Below the pieces are notes generated by a model. It made no database searches. It was not told where the DNA came from and saw nothing but the letters and a program-made list of their open reading frames with translations. Shown here in pieces: positions 26,201 to 31,761 of a stretch of 64,000 nucleotides of DNA. The first letter of the stretch is position 1, and each line of letters begins with the position of its first letter. A program made the translations under genes and the position numbers. The DNA is from Diadema setosum (Eukaryota; Echinodermata; Echinoidea; Diadematoida; Diadematidae). Where the stretch lies: positions 24,976,934 to 25,040,933 of the forward strand of contig NC_092688.1 of NCBI RefSeq assembly GCF_964275005.1, given 5' to 3'.

Positions 26201-26925
26201 TGTGTGTTCCCTGACAGTTCCAGATGAACATTATTTCCCTGTCTTATTTGTTTTTGAATATTCATTTTTCATTCGAGAGGGTTGTAAAGGTACAGACAGC
26301 CAGTCAATTAACCCGCTAAATTTTAGGTTAATCACATAAACATTCACTATCAAAACCACATTGAGTTTTGATTTACACAAAGTAAATGATGACGCAATGC
26401 ACATTGATGAACGCGTAAATTATTTGGAGTTTCTTTTCGGAAAACAAACGTTTTATGTTGCTTTTCCTCTATAAGCATTGTAAACTTTTGTCAGTTTTGA
26501 GATATAGAGTCATATATTATGACACATATTGTACTAAGTAAGCTACAGTAAATGGGGCGACAATTAAACTCTTAGAAATCCCTGCTTTTTTACGAAAATC
26601 AAGAATTTATGTCAGAAATGCATGTGCAGATTTCATATCACGAAAGCATTAGGTAACCATCGTTATCATAATCGATATCAAGAAATCGTCCTAACAGGTG
26701 TAAGGAGAGTTTGTGAATATACCACTTATTGCCACAAAAGACGTGCAACGATTTATGCACATTAGAACATGGCAGTACTTGTAACGACCGTAATAATGAT
26801 GTTGAGAATACTGGGTGGACAATGATAAGAAAGAAAAAAAAAAAATACGTACAATTTTCAGCTGCCAAAGCGAGAGACGGATAGCTATAGATGAAACTAG
26901 CAAATAGCAATGCTAGGGCCGCCAT
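4753..26925 (-). CDS. Receptor 1: SRCR/WSC/CCP type I membrane receptor with tyrosine-motif tail (spliced gene)
   Basis: Spliced minus-strand gene of about 860 codons. Exons in transcript order: 26925-26853 signal peptide; 26068-25756 CUB-like; 24445-24227 and 23539-23459 SRCR; 18591-18316 WSC; 17542-17330 CCP; 16399-16334, 13785-13723, 12284-12231 and 9418-9365 stalk; 7085-6971 transmembrane; 5824-4753 tail and stop. All listed junctions have AG/GT sites and matching phases, mostly 1-1. The one exception is CUB-like exon to SRCR exon 1: it ends in phase 2 with TG and the next exon begins with A in phase 1, which would give TGA. A short exon in 25755-24446 is therefore probably missing from this model. 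SRCR, WSC and CCP are extracellular ligand-binding modules, and the tail looks built for SH2-dependent signalling. An innate immune or scavenger receptor is the likely role; ligand unknown. I do not recognise a named gene. Confidence 0.82.
6185..6569. mobile_element. MITE family A, copy 1 (TTAA-flanked)
   Basis: Starts TTAA-AGGGACTGTACAGT and ends CTGTACACACCCT-TTAA, giving short terminal inverted repeats and a TTAA at each side. Inner parts are also partly palindromic: ATTCAAAGTTTATTTGATG on the left pairs with CATCAAATAAACTTTTGAT on the right. Non-coding. It lies in the intron before the tail exon. A second copy is at 21869-22258. Confidence 0.8.
6971..7085 (-). CDS. Receptor 1 exon: transmembrane segment
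   Basis: 115-nt exon, in phase 1, out phase 2 (acceptor TGTTGCAG, donor AGAG|GTGTGC). After SRGPG comes a 23-24 residue hydrophobic helix, from LLAFALGVFVSVV to LIVLVVLSLL, then the basic stop-transfer run CRNRRQKR. This gives type I topology with the WSC/CCP side outside. No charged residue lies within the helix, so there is no sign of adaptor pairing of the DAP12 type. Confidence 0.85.
7086..9364. other. Receptor 1 intron between stalk D and transmembrane exon
   Basis: No exon or named repeat recognised. It holds an AG microsatellite at about 7365-7393 and two related stretches of about 200 bp (around 7680-7850 and 7885-8060) that share GGTCCCATTxTTCTTTTTTT, GATAACCTCATT and CTTAGCAGTTTGC; these are a diverged internal duplication. 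Confidence 0.5.
9365..9418 (-). CDS. Receptor 1 stalk exon D
   Basis: 54-nt phase 1-1 exon (acceptor TGTACTCAG, donor TTTGA|GTGAGT). Encodes MRGSTQDLTTRESTSPL. Paralogue at 57181-57234 differs by about one residue, making this the best-conserved exon of the pair and the last one shared before the two genes diverge. Confidence 0.8.
9880..10640. promoter_or_regulatory. CpG-rich patch around the P2X7-like exon
   Basis: GC and CpG content rise sharply against AT-rich surroundings, for example CCCGGGCCCGGG just before 10031 and GGCCGCCGCAAGCGGGAGCG around 10560. This could be an unmethylated promoter-like region for a plus-strand nested gene, or simply a young GC-rich insert. No TATA box or other core motif was identified. 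Confidence 0.35.
10145..10420 (+). CDS. Possible first exon of a P2X7-C-terminal-like protein (nested, plus strand)
   Basis: In a CpG-rich patch inside a receptor 1 intron, an open frame from the ATG at 10145 encodes MSFPIWVNFDI, a run of Asp, then a Glu/Gly-rich acidic stretch, then APYRYEPAAS and finally NDRLGNT just before a possible donor (ACA|GTGGTA or GTG|GTATGT). The pattern acidic leader, PYR[YF]EP, then DRLGNT is what I remember from invertebrate proteins with the P2X7 C-terminal cysteine domain, where it continues DWCxCGxC. The cysteine part was not found downstream in the window, so this is either a nested gene with a distant exon or a broken copy. The frame is open from 10031; the start is uncertain. 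Confidence 0.4.
10617..10705. repeat. Palindromic CTAGTA microsatellite
   Basis: About 90 bp made almost only of CTAGTA, TAGTAG and TACTAG steps, for example GTAGTAGTCTACTAGTCC. The sequence is self-complementary over many registers and could fold into hairpins. Confidence 0.7.
10955..11385. repeat. Two direct copies of a 130-150-bp unit, about 290 bp apart
   Basis: Both units share CATACTG/TATACTGCGGAAGGA, CCCACCGCCGTGCTT, AACGCCACxxGGTGGGGCT, TTCACGAG, GGCGAGTCGCCGTA and ACGCAGTGGTGG. The first is at about 10955-11075, the second at about 11245-11375. Inside each unit, CCCCACCG and CGGTGGGG form an inverted repeat of about 10 bp. Non-coding as far as I can see. Confidence 0.65.
11515..11631. 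mobile_element. Short foldback MITE (CAGGGGCCTGTCTTATAAA ends)
   Basis: 117-bp element with inverted ends: CAGGGGCCTGTCTTATAAA on the left, TTTATAAGACGGGGCCCTG on the right. ACTTGTGAT and ATCACAAG repeats lie inside. A related single end (CTGGGGCCTGTTTCATAAA) begins at 54688. Confidence 0.75.
11690..11840. repeat. GC-rich GCTAGC/CGCTAGC cluster
   Basis: About 150 bp with repeated GCTAGC, CGCTAG and GCGCTAGC words, for example CGCTCGCTAGCTCGCTC, on an AT-rich background. Low-complexity and partly palindromic; no gene seen. Confidence 0.5.
12231..12284 (-). CDS. Receptor 1 stalk exon C
   Basis: 54-nt phase 1-1 exon (acceptor GTTAACAG, donor TTTAA|GTGAGT). Encodes RRQSTQDLTTGEPTSSL. It is similar to stalk exon D in length and in the STQDLTT core, so C and D look like tandem exon duplicates. 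Paralogue at 58114-58167. Confidence 0.78.
12440..12806. mobile_element. MITE family B, copy 1 (TTAA-flanked)
   Basis: Begins TTAA-AGGCATAATTTACC and ends with a sequence whose complement reads TTAA-AGGTCCAGTTTACC, so inverted ends of about 18 bp with TTAA at each side. Non-coding, about 367 bp. Other copies at 29211-29578 and 43145-43753. Inserted in the receptor 1 intron between stalk exons B and C. Confidence 0.8.
12807..13722. other. Receptor 1 intron, no further feature
   Basis: AT-rich intron sequence. Its left part (about 12850-13000) has counterparts in receptor 2 around 58370-58500 (GGCAATGA.AGA, then CATTTCGCACATTGG), showing that introns were duplicated together with exons. Confidence 0.45.
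13723..13785 (-). CDS. Receptor 1 stalk exon B
   Basis: 63-nt phase 1-1 exon (acceptor CTAAACAG, donor TTCAA|GTGAGT). Encodes ERQSTQEVSTFHETSTMLAS, Ser/Thr-rich. It is nearly identical to 58595-58657 in receptor 2, but only this copy keeps the acceptor AG. Confidence 0.78.
14131..16158. mobile_element. Family E element, copy 1, carrying an inserted TA element
   Basis: Left end TGACCGTGCATCACATGAC and right end GTTTTGTGGTGCAGGGTCA are inverted repeats of each other (TGACC.TGCA.CACA.ACA). Without the insert at 14422-15762 the element is about 690 bp, matching the 667-bp copy at 29932-30598. Non-coding. Other copies are at 42676-43917 and 55998-56379. Confidence 0.8.
14422..15762. mobile_element. 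TA-inserting DNA element with TAAAGTGCAC ends (Tc1/mariner or pogo-like, non-autonomous)
   Basis: 1.34-kb element with ends TAAAGTGCAC and GTGCACTTTA. Next to the ends are palindromic CGTTATAACGAA blocks (for example CGAAATTTCGTTATAAGC on the left, CATGTCGTTATAACGAA on the right). The middle (about 14800-15490) is a degenerate array of GTTCGTTAATCCGAA and CCTTCGGAATAACGAA words. No transposase frame was seen. The empty site in the family E copy (CTCTAATAACTTTAG, complement of about 30320-30335) shows a TA duplicated on insertion, as for Tc1/mariner and pogo elements. Confidence 0.75.
16334..16399 (-). CDS. Receptor 1 stalk exon A
   Basis: 66-nt phase 1-1 exon (acceptor TTTTGTAG, donor TTTA|GTGAGT). 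Encodes TDEVYAVNTSTSTTQTAVN, rich in Thr and Ser, typical of an O-glycosylated membrane-proximal stalk. The paralogous exon at 59303-59365 is 80-90% alike, including splice sites, which supports it as real coding sequence. Confidence 0.8.
16400..17329. other. Receptor 1 intron between CCP and stalk A
   Basis: AT-rich intron with a CA microsatellite at about 17261-17296. Much of it aligns by eye with 59380-60200 in receptor 2 (shared words GAACATTAAGTCTCAAGATAA and CTTTGCCxATTA), so it is part of the duplicated block. Confidence 0.55.
17330..17542 (-). CDS. Receptor 1 exon: CCP/sushi domain
   Basis: One complete sushi domain of about 60 residues: YCNYPGPVTNGQW, then SLTLICGEGYVINGSATLQC, then GWSTYFPQWNPPFPSC. 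All four cysteines and the conserved Trp are present, with one N-glycosylation site (NGSA). The acceptor is CTGTAG. The donor most consistent with phase 1 and with the paralogue is AATG|GTCTGT, a weak site, so the last few residues are less certain. CCP modules act in protein binding, notably in complement-related proteins. Confidence 0.85.
18316..18591 (-). CDS. Receptor 1 exon: WSC domain
   Basis: 276-nt phase 1-1 exon, 92 residues: EPGFLGCYQG, RALS-like QALSIL, DEECISACRR, GFCVCLES and NNWTCPSQ. These match the WSC pattern of G..GCY.D, S.E.C...C, and a C.C pair; WSC domains bind carbohydrate in yeast stress sensors and occur in animal polycystin-1 and kremen. It has six cysteines where eight is usual, as the last C.GN..CGG part is absent. 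Acceptor TTCTTAG, donor CAACA|GTGAGT. A close copy lies at 63578-63853. Confidence 0.88.
19152..20772 (+). mobile_element. LINE 3' fragment (CR1/L2-like), interrupted by a MITE
   Basis: Plus-strand frames encode the end of a non-LTR reverse transcriptase ORF: SRGIGILYHLRNLVSQKSL, LPYITYYCV, then LLQKRARGLIT, FKQLPSVFNDFL and, at about 19620-19705, HHSPDVWNFLPLDLK with RSIHLFKTTA. These are the usual post-RT pieces (exchange among frames shows one or two frameshifts). MITE family C sits at 19706-20154. The 3' untranslated part continues to a short tail of CAGAAT repeats after AAATAAAAT at about 20745-20772. Truncated at its 5' end and not functional. Confidence 0.75.
19706..20154. mobile_element. 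MITE family C (TTAA-flanked) inside the LINE fragment
   Basis: 449 bp. Left end TTAA-AGGTACTAGCCCACATTTG, right end CAAATGTGGGCTAATACCT-TTAA. The inverted ends are about 20 bp with few mismatches and TTAA flanks both sides. The LINE reading continues on each side, so this insertion is younger than the LINE. A GC-rich middle (about 19900-19990) has GCGAGC and GCTAGC words. Non-coding. Confidence 0.85.
21869..22258. mobile_element. MITE family A, copy 2 (TTAA-flanked)
   Basis: TTAA-AGGGATAGTACAGT at the left, ACTGTACGATCCCT-TTAA at the right. The inner ATTCAAAGTTTATTTGATG and CATCAAATAAACGTTGAAT arms are the same as in copy 1 at 6185-6569. Non-coding. Lies in the large receptor 1 intron between SRCR and WSC. 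Confidence 0.82.
22525..22580. repeat. Perfect 26-bp-arm hairpin
   Basis: The arm TCGCCAAAAGAACAGTCATT continuing TTCGCC (22525-22550) is followed by a 4-nt loop GTAA and then by its exact complement (22555-22580). No mismatch. The flanks do not look like either end of a listed element. Confidence 0.9.
22581..23458. other. Receptor 1 intron, no feature seen
   Basis: AT-rich intron with several T runs (about 22759 and 23250). No exon, tRNA-like box or inverted repeat noticed. Confidence 0.4.
23459..23539 (-). CDS. Receptor 1 exon: SRCR domain, second part
   Basis: Short 81-nt exon (acceptor GCACAG, donor CGAG|GTGAGC, phase 1 both ends). It encodes DSYRYQRLRDCPTAEC followed by SSNMAVRVKCR, matching the SRCR end pattern L..C....C.....AGV.C. 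The three cysteines complete the set of six. It was found by looking for the missing half of the domain; joining it to the previous exon gives an unbroken SRCR. Confidence 0.82.
24227..24445 (-). CDS. Receptor 1 exon: SRCR domain, first part
   Basis: Encodes VQLVNGASPLEGLVVLESG, then SYVCYDGF, then AAELVCGELGYP, matching the SRCR pattern V.LV.G.SP.EG.V, C.DGF, A..VC..LGY. It ends RVSCSSQG in phase 1 at donor CAAG|GTAAAT. Three of the domain's six cysteines are here. An SRCR domain coded by two exons with six cysteines is the group A arrangement, as in MARCO and SR-A; group B domains have one exon and usually eight cysteines. Confidence 0.85.
24446..25755. other. Receptor 1 intron region where a short exon is probably hidden
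   Basis: The phases on either side do not match (2 out, 1 in), so an exon of length 3n+2 is expected here on the minus strand. One candidate with a strong donor (CTGG|GTGAGTCC near 25230) lies after GATGTGCGGTGCGAATGATT, but its phase or first base does not solve the problem cleanly. Left open. Confidence 0.35.
25756..26068 (-). CDS. Receptor 1 exon 2: CUB-like extracellular domain
   Basis: Acceptor CTCACAG, donor GATG|GTAAGT, 104 residues. It starts LSLTCMERP and has cysteines at both ends (LTCME, LWCTKDC, IPCEF, DDCDV). The middle has alternating hydrophobic beta-strand residues, with WVVHAPTGRRI and TLVLSGS followed by a Ser-rich turn and LTIRYIYI. That spacing resembles CUB or CUB-like domains (AP.G..I, then a glycine-serine turn, then a last strand), but similarity is weak and read by eye. 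One N-glycosylation site (NKTF). The exon ends in phase 2, which does not fit the next identified exon. Confidence 0.65.
26853..26925 (-). CDS. Receptor 1 exon 1: start codon and signal peptide
   Basis: Encodes 24 residues beginning MAALALLFASFIYS and ending ALAAEN. It has a short hydrophobic core and small residues before a likely cleavage site at ALA/AEN, as in a secretory signal peptide. The donor is AATT|GTACGT in phase 1, which joins the next exon to make a Tyr codon. I chose this ATG because it is the only one directly before the hydrophobic run. The 5' untranslated region and promoter were not identified. Confidence 0.8.
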
Positions 26926-28138
26926 TTTTCATTTGGCTTTCGGAACTGCAGCAGTCGCCAACCAACTGTTTAGAAACCAAGTCCCAGCAATATGCAAGAT
27001 ATCTCTGAGAGCAAGAAGCCAGACAAAAGTTCTTCCAATAAAAAGCATACGCCGAGTCCTGTCTTTTTTACGGATTGATAAAAGCTGTATGAACCACCTT
27101 TTGAGCTGTTATGGAATGGACGATCACACGGAACATGGGGGGGGGGGGAGGGGAGGTGTGACTCATTGCTTGTGCTTTCGTATACATTATACAGAAATTT
27201 CCTCGAAGCAGATTTGCATAAAGGCCCACTTAGGGCTGTCAGTCATTCCTTGAATGCGTGTGAAATACATCGCCATTTCTCAACAAATATTCGACTACTT
27301 CAATTTTAGTTTCATATCCGTGTACAAAAATTGGCTTTAAGAACAATGGCAGGGTAGTCCTTAAGGTGCCCCAAGAGTAGCCACCTATCCTCCATATTTT
27401 CATTACAGTAAACTGATATCGTTTTGGGTTTGCCGTAGTAGTTGGATGAGAATCACTTCATTGCTGTGATATTGATGAAAATCAGTACATCTTTTTTTTT
27501 TTTTTGAGTAGTGATTAATGGATGAGCAAACTCTGCCTTACCAGGCTGATGCTTACACTTTGCCTTTGATAATTGAGGTTGGCATTAGGCATTACATCTA
27601 CGACTAATTGTTATGTCAACGCAGCACAATTATTAATATAATATTCAAGTATGAAAGTCTGTTAAAAATATTTTGTTTGGACATCTTATGTTATTTTCCT
27701 GTCCAGTCTTCGGTAATTGTTACGTTCTGTTGTAAATGTATTATTGATTGATTTTACAAAAGTCCACACCCGTTAATGTGTTTTGCCATTTCAGTGAATG
27801 AGGCTGTGTATTACACTTATCTGTTACACTTCCCCTTCCTGTAGGACACATTGACATTGCATACTTCTGAAAAAGCTACTGATGAGTGTGTTTATTTGTA
27901 ATTGCAGAATTGCATAACTGATTCTAAACTTGTTAGATAAACACTCACTTGAATATCACCACTTTGGTCTCTGAATTACTAAGTATGATGAAACTGATCA
28001 ACTGTCATTTATGTTTATAAAGTCTATAGTCAGGTGATAGTTTTTGTTTGTTTGTTTTTTCACTTTGTCATCCCGCTACAAATTAAATTTGTTACGATCG
28101 CCAGTGCTGATTTTAGATTAACAAACATTTCGGAAAAA
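26926..28138. other. Upstream of receptor 1, no feature fixed
   Basis: Should hold the receptor 1 promoter and 5' untranslated region, if transcription starts within a kilobase. I saw no convincing TATA box or initiator. A GGAGTT microsatellite at about 26155-26177 is in the intron just inside the gene. A G run lies at about 27137-27147. Confidence 0.35.
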
Positions 28139-28208
28139 AGGAACAGGTTGGACTTGAACCTGGCATATACTGCTTTCCGGGCAGCGACACTACCACCAGA
28201 CTGTCCCT
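28139..28208 (-). repeat. tRNA-like gene or SINE head with Pol III boxes and T-run terminator
   Basis: On the minus strand: acceptor-like GGGACA pairs with TGTTCC at the other end. An A-box-like TCTGGTGGTAGTG follows, then a 5-bp anticodon-like stem (GCTGC/GCAGT) around the loop CCGGAAA, then a B box GGTTCAAGTCC. TTTTTT follows the 3' end directly, as at a Pol III terminator. Position 33 is C instead of U and the T stem pairs poorly, so a SINE head or tRNA pseudogene is more likely than a working tRNA. Formally the anticodon would be GGA (Ser), but there is no long variable arm. Confidence 0.45.
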
Positions 28209-28308
28209 GGTTGCCGTCAGTGACATGATGAACATGGAACAAACACCAGAGCTCCGAAACTCCGACATTATTATGTTAAGTAGTCCAAAGTGGACAAGGC
28301 ATATCAAA

Positions 28309-28313
<5 letters not shown>

Positions 28314-28351
<38 letters not shown>
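28314..28351. repeat. CA microsatellite
   Basis: Uninterrupted AC dinucleotides, about 19 units. Confidence 0.95.
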
Positions 28352-28353
<2 letters not shown>

Positions 28354-28621
28354 TACTATTCAGAAGGTTGAAGATTCAGGTGAGAGTTTCTTCACTTTTT
28401 GAAGTGAAGAATCTCTGTGAACAATATCTTTCTTTCATTTAAAATCTACATGTGTATTCCTCTGTGTCACGATGAAGCGGTTGTCGTTTAGAAACTATCA
28501 TAGACATCACAACTTACTGCGGCACAATATCGAAGGGGCTATCAATGAATCACATATTGTTTAAACCTTTTAACCTGTTTATCTAACGTGTTTCTTGATC
28601 TCTTCCCGTCTTATATATATA

Positions 28622-28866
28622 TGAAGAGTTTATTTGCAAAAACCGATAAGTCCATATTTGCCAAATGGAGATATTTGCGATTAAAGGTCAAGAAAAATAA
28701 AGAGAATAATAAGAAAAATTTGGCTTCTTTTGACCATAACTTCAAAAATGTACCTTTATATGTAGTGACCAATATATCATTTAAAAGGTATTATTGTGTA
28801 CTTTATGACAGAGATTGTACTTCAAAATCTTCAAAAATGGACTTATCGGTTTTTGCAAACAAACTC

Positions 28867-28870
<4 letters not shown>
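28622..28870. mobile_element. MITE family F, copy 1 (foldback, TA-rich target)
   Basis: 249-bp element with inverted ends of about 34 bp: TGAAGAGTTTATTTGCAAAA plus ACCGATAAGTCCAT on the left, and its complement with one mismatch on the right. Flanked by TA dinucleotide tracts (the right one, about 28871-28916, is long). A second copy is at 57507-57749. Confidence 0.88.
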
Positions 28871-28917
<47 letters not shown>

Positions 28918-29210
28918 GCAGATGATGTAAACAGTTAGTAAAGGTACATTTCCCTCTCTGGGATCATTTTATAATCATCTCATGTTTTTTACCAGCTTTG
29001 CCTTTGTCAAGAGGCTTGCCGTACAGAAACAAAATGGCGAACATTGAAATCTCACTCACCTATGGCAAAATATTTTGTTGCATATCAGTCACGACTGAAA
29101 AATTAACTCAACAAAATCTGCAAATTATTATAGGTTTATTAGCATGTCATGATGGATGCACAAAATTTGTTGTCCATCAGTGAGCTTGATAGAGTCCTCC
29201 GAAAGAGGGG

Positions 29211-29578
29211 TTAAAGGCATAATTTACCACTTGCAGATGAAACAAAAACCCAGCAATCAGTGCTTCAATGTAGTTCTAAAATGTGAGTTAGGGATAGAAA
29301 CAACCAATGAAAAAATTGGAACCAGTATAAGCGATGTTAAGTATTGTTAAATATGCAAAATGTGAACAATGGTTACAATACAGATGGTTGGAGACTAAAC
29401 CGTCTATAGTTATGGTTTAATGAGAAAAATGGTTATATCTCCTTATATTTGGAGCTTTATTCCAAAAAAAAAAAAGTCTTAAGGTAGGATGTTTTGTGTT
29501 ACAACCTACCTGCACATATGCATCAAATGTGATATCTTGAACATTTTTAAATTGCTCCCAAAGGTGAAAGGAATTTTA
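29211..29578. mobile_element. MITE family B, copy 2
   Basis: Begins TTAA-AGGCATAATTTACC and runs in parallel with copy 1 (shared GTTAGGGATAGAAACAACCA, CATCAAATGTGATATCTTGAAC, GCTCCCAAAGG). The right end is eroded, so the second TTAA is only approximate. Confidence 0.78.
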
Positions 29579-29931
29579 AGTACCAAGCTCGAAAGCCCCT
29601 ACCCCCTTACTTAATCTTATGCACAGTTGTTTTCCGGTTAGTTGGACAACGATCCTAGATTAGCATGAAAAATGAAATCTAATCTAGGTTTATTGCAAAT
29701 ACCAGTCTTCCGCCTTTAGAATCGTTATTAAAACTCAAAGTCGTTCGGTTTTTGTTGTTGTTGTTTTTTTTTTAATTGAGATGCCTGTAACATGTAGGAC
29801 TACACTCAAAATTTGTTGACAGTTGACAGTTACAGTTCACTGCAGAGGGCTTAAACCCATGGATAGAAGGCCCCTCTTTGTACTCCTACTTTGCCATCCC
29901 CATGCACCTGCTTGGCCATTGCTGAGTATCA

Positions 29932-30598
29932 TGTATCTGCACCACAAAACAAACAAAAAGTCGCAAGACATGGATTTTTAGTTAAGAGCATATCGTGAAA
30001 GAGCAGACTTCAAGCTTTAAAATGATGTATAACTCAATCAAATGGACTCTCCTGACCTATCTAAATATTGGAAAGAAAGCGAACATTCCAGAAAAGTGTG
30101 AAGTGAGAAAAGAGGCTCTGAAGCACAGGGTCTATGCAAGCGTTTAATTTTCACCAAGCCGTGCTACCTGCAGTGCAATAAATGAGACAAAGAACAGGTT
30201 TGAAACACCGGTTTAACAAAAATGAAGGGATTATATGATTGAGCTGAAATTGGGCATGTTCTATCAACATATTCTTTCCATAATAAATGCCAACTTTCAC
30301 AGCAGTAGTATCATCCTTTCTAAAGTTATTAGAGTTGAAAGTGAAGAGTGTGTACACGGTTTTTAAAGAAATGAAAGGGGGACTCTAAAGACACACCTTA
30401 TCACACTATTCTAAAAAAAAAAAAAAGACACACTTTCCTGTTCATTTTATGATCTCAAACTTTAGCGTAATGTAGAAGAAGACTTGCTCTTTCAGATATA
30501 TAAAAGCCAAGATTGACCATATTTACCCTTTTCACCTATTTTTAGTCCTCACACAAATTCAGTGCGTGCGACTCTGTTCGTTTTGTGGTGCATGGTCA
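29932..30598. mobile_element. Family E element, copy 2 (uninterrupted, opposite orientation)
   Basis: 667 bp between CTGCACCACAAAACAAACAA on the left and TTTTGTGGTGCATGGTCA on the right. It is the reverse complement of the element at 14131-16158 without that copy's insertion, so it shows the empty target (about 30320-30335). Non-coding. Confidence 0.8.
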
Positions 30599-31761
30599 CA
30601 TTATGATAATAATCACACCTTCCTCTCCTGTGAAAAGGGGATTGGCGGATTCATAATGATTTTATTTCAAACTTCCGGGTGAGCAGGGGGAAAATGGTAA
30701 AGCCTGACTCCGGTTATGCTTATAACTTTGTGTTTGAGTAGTGTTGGAGAGTAGGTATAAATCACATCATCACATGTCGACGATTATATGCGGCTGAAAT
30801 GCACACTAATATCACACTAACACTTGTTTCTGCGGCCCTCTGGTCATCTGTATATTTTTATTTGTACGAGTGCCTTCTCAGTCTTTTAGCTGGATTTGTT
30901 CGTTCTGTTTTACGAAAGTTATATTGTATCTTTATTCTCATTACTTAACCCGTTTAGGACGGTTTGCTTTGGCGAGCGAACACCCCCACAGACGGACAGG
31001 TTTTCCAAAATCGAGCCCGAACCGAGGGTTACTAAGGGGGTGTGACTTACGGTCCCGCTTTACCCAATCATCAAATTGCCGTGTATGCGGTGTAGGAATC
31101 CGCTTTCTGATTGGATGAATAACGACCGCTCATGAATAATAATGTCGCTTCCCTTCGCTATCTGGGTTCGCGCGCGCGGTTTGAACTTCACGTACTGTAC
31201 GATCGTCAATTTACGTTCCCTGGTCAACTCAAATGAATAGCGTCTTTTATTATTGGGCACCAGGCTATGTCGAGGGTGTCGCAAATTTCTACTACATAAT
31301 TGTCTTGAATTTACTGATTCATGGAGGCAATCTTTTATGGAAACTGTAATCCGTTGATCTTAAGCCTTCAAAGTCTTTCAATGAAAAGCGATCGATCGGA
31401 GGATTGTGTACAGGCTTGCGTATTTCCATTTACACGACTGTAAGACACGCCAAGTAAATCTCGTATTGTGGCGATATCAAAGGCACACGAACCCACTCTT
31501 GACTTCCTGTTGTTCACAAAATTCCATACCATAGCTAGTCAATGAATTTTGGAAACAGAAGGAAGTTTATTCATTGTATACAACATTTGAAAATCTGTTA
31601 CACCTTGTTTGTCCCCGCTACTTGTATCCAAATATAAAGCTCGCGTGTCTGTAACAGAAGCACGTGGCTTTATTTCAACACTAGGCAAACCATCAACGAT
31701 GTAATATTACAAGTAGAATTGGTGATACTGATTTATCAAAGTCGAATTTCGTAATAGAATA

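Noticed and set aside
28139-28208. A working serine tRNA gene
   Set aside because: Position 33 is C, the T stem pairs poorly and there is no long variable arm, so I list it only as a tRNA-like or SINE head.
28314-28351. CRISPR-like or satellite array
   Set aside because: Simple dinucleotide repeat in eukaryotic DNA without spacers.
28588-28938. Plus-strand 116-codon frame
   Set aside because: Lies wholly within MITE family F and the TA microsatellite (IYIYIYIY end).
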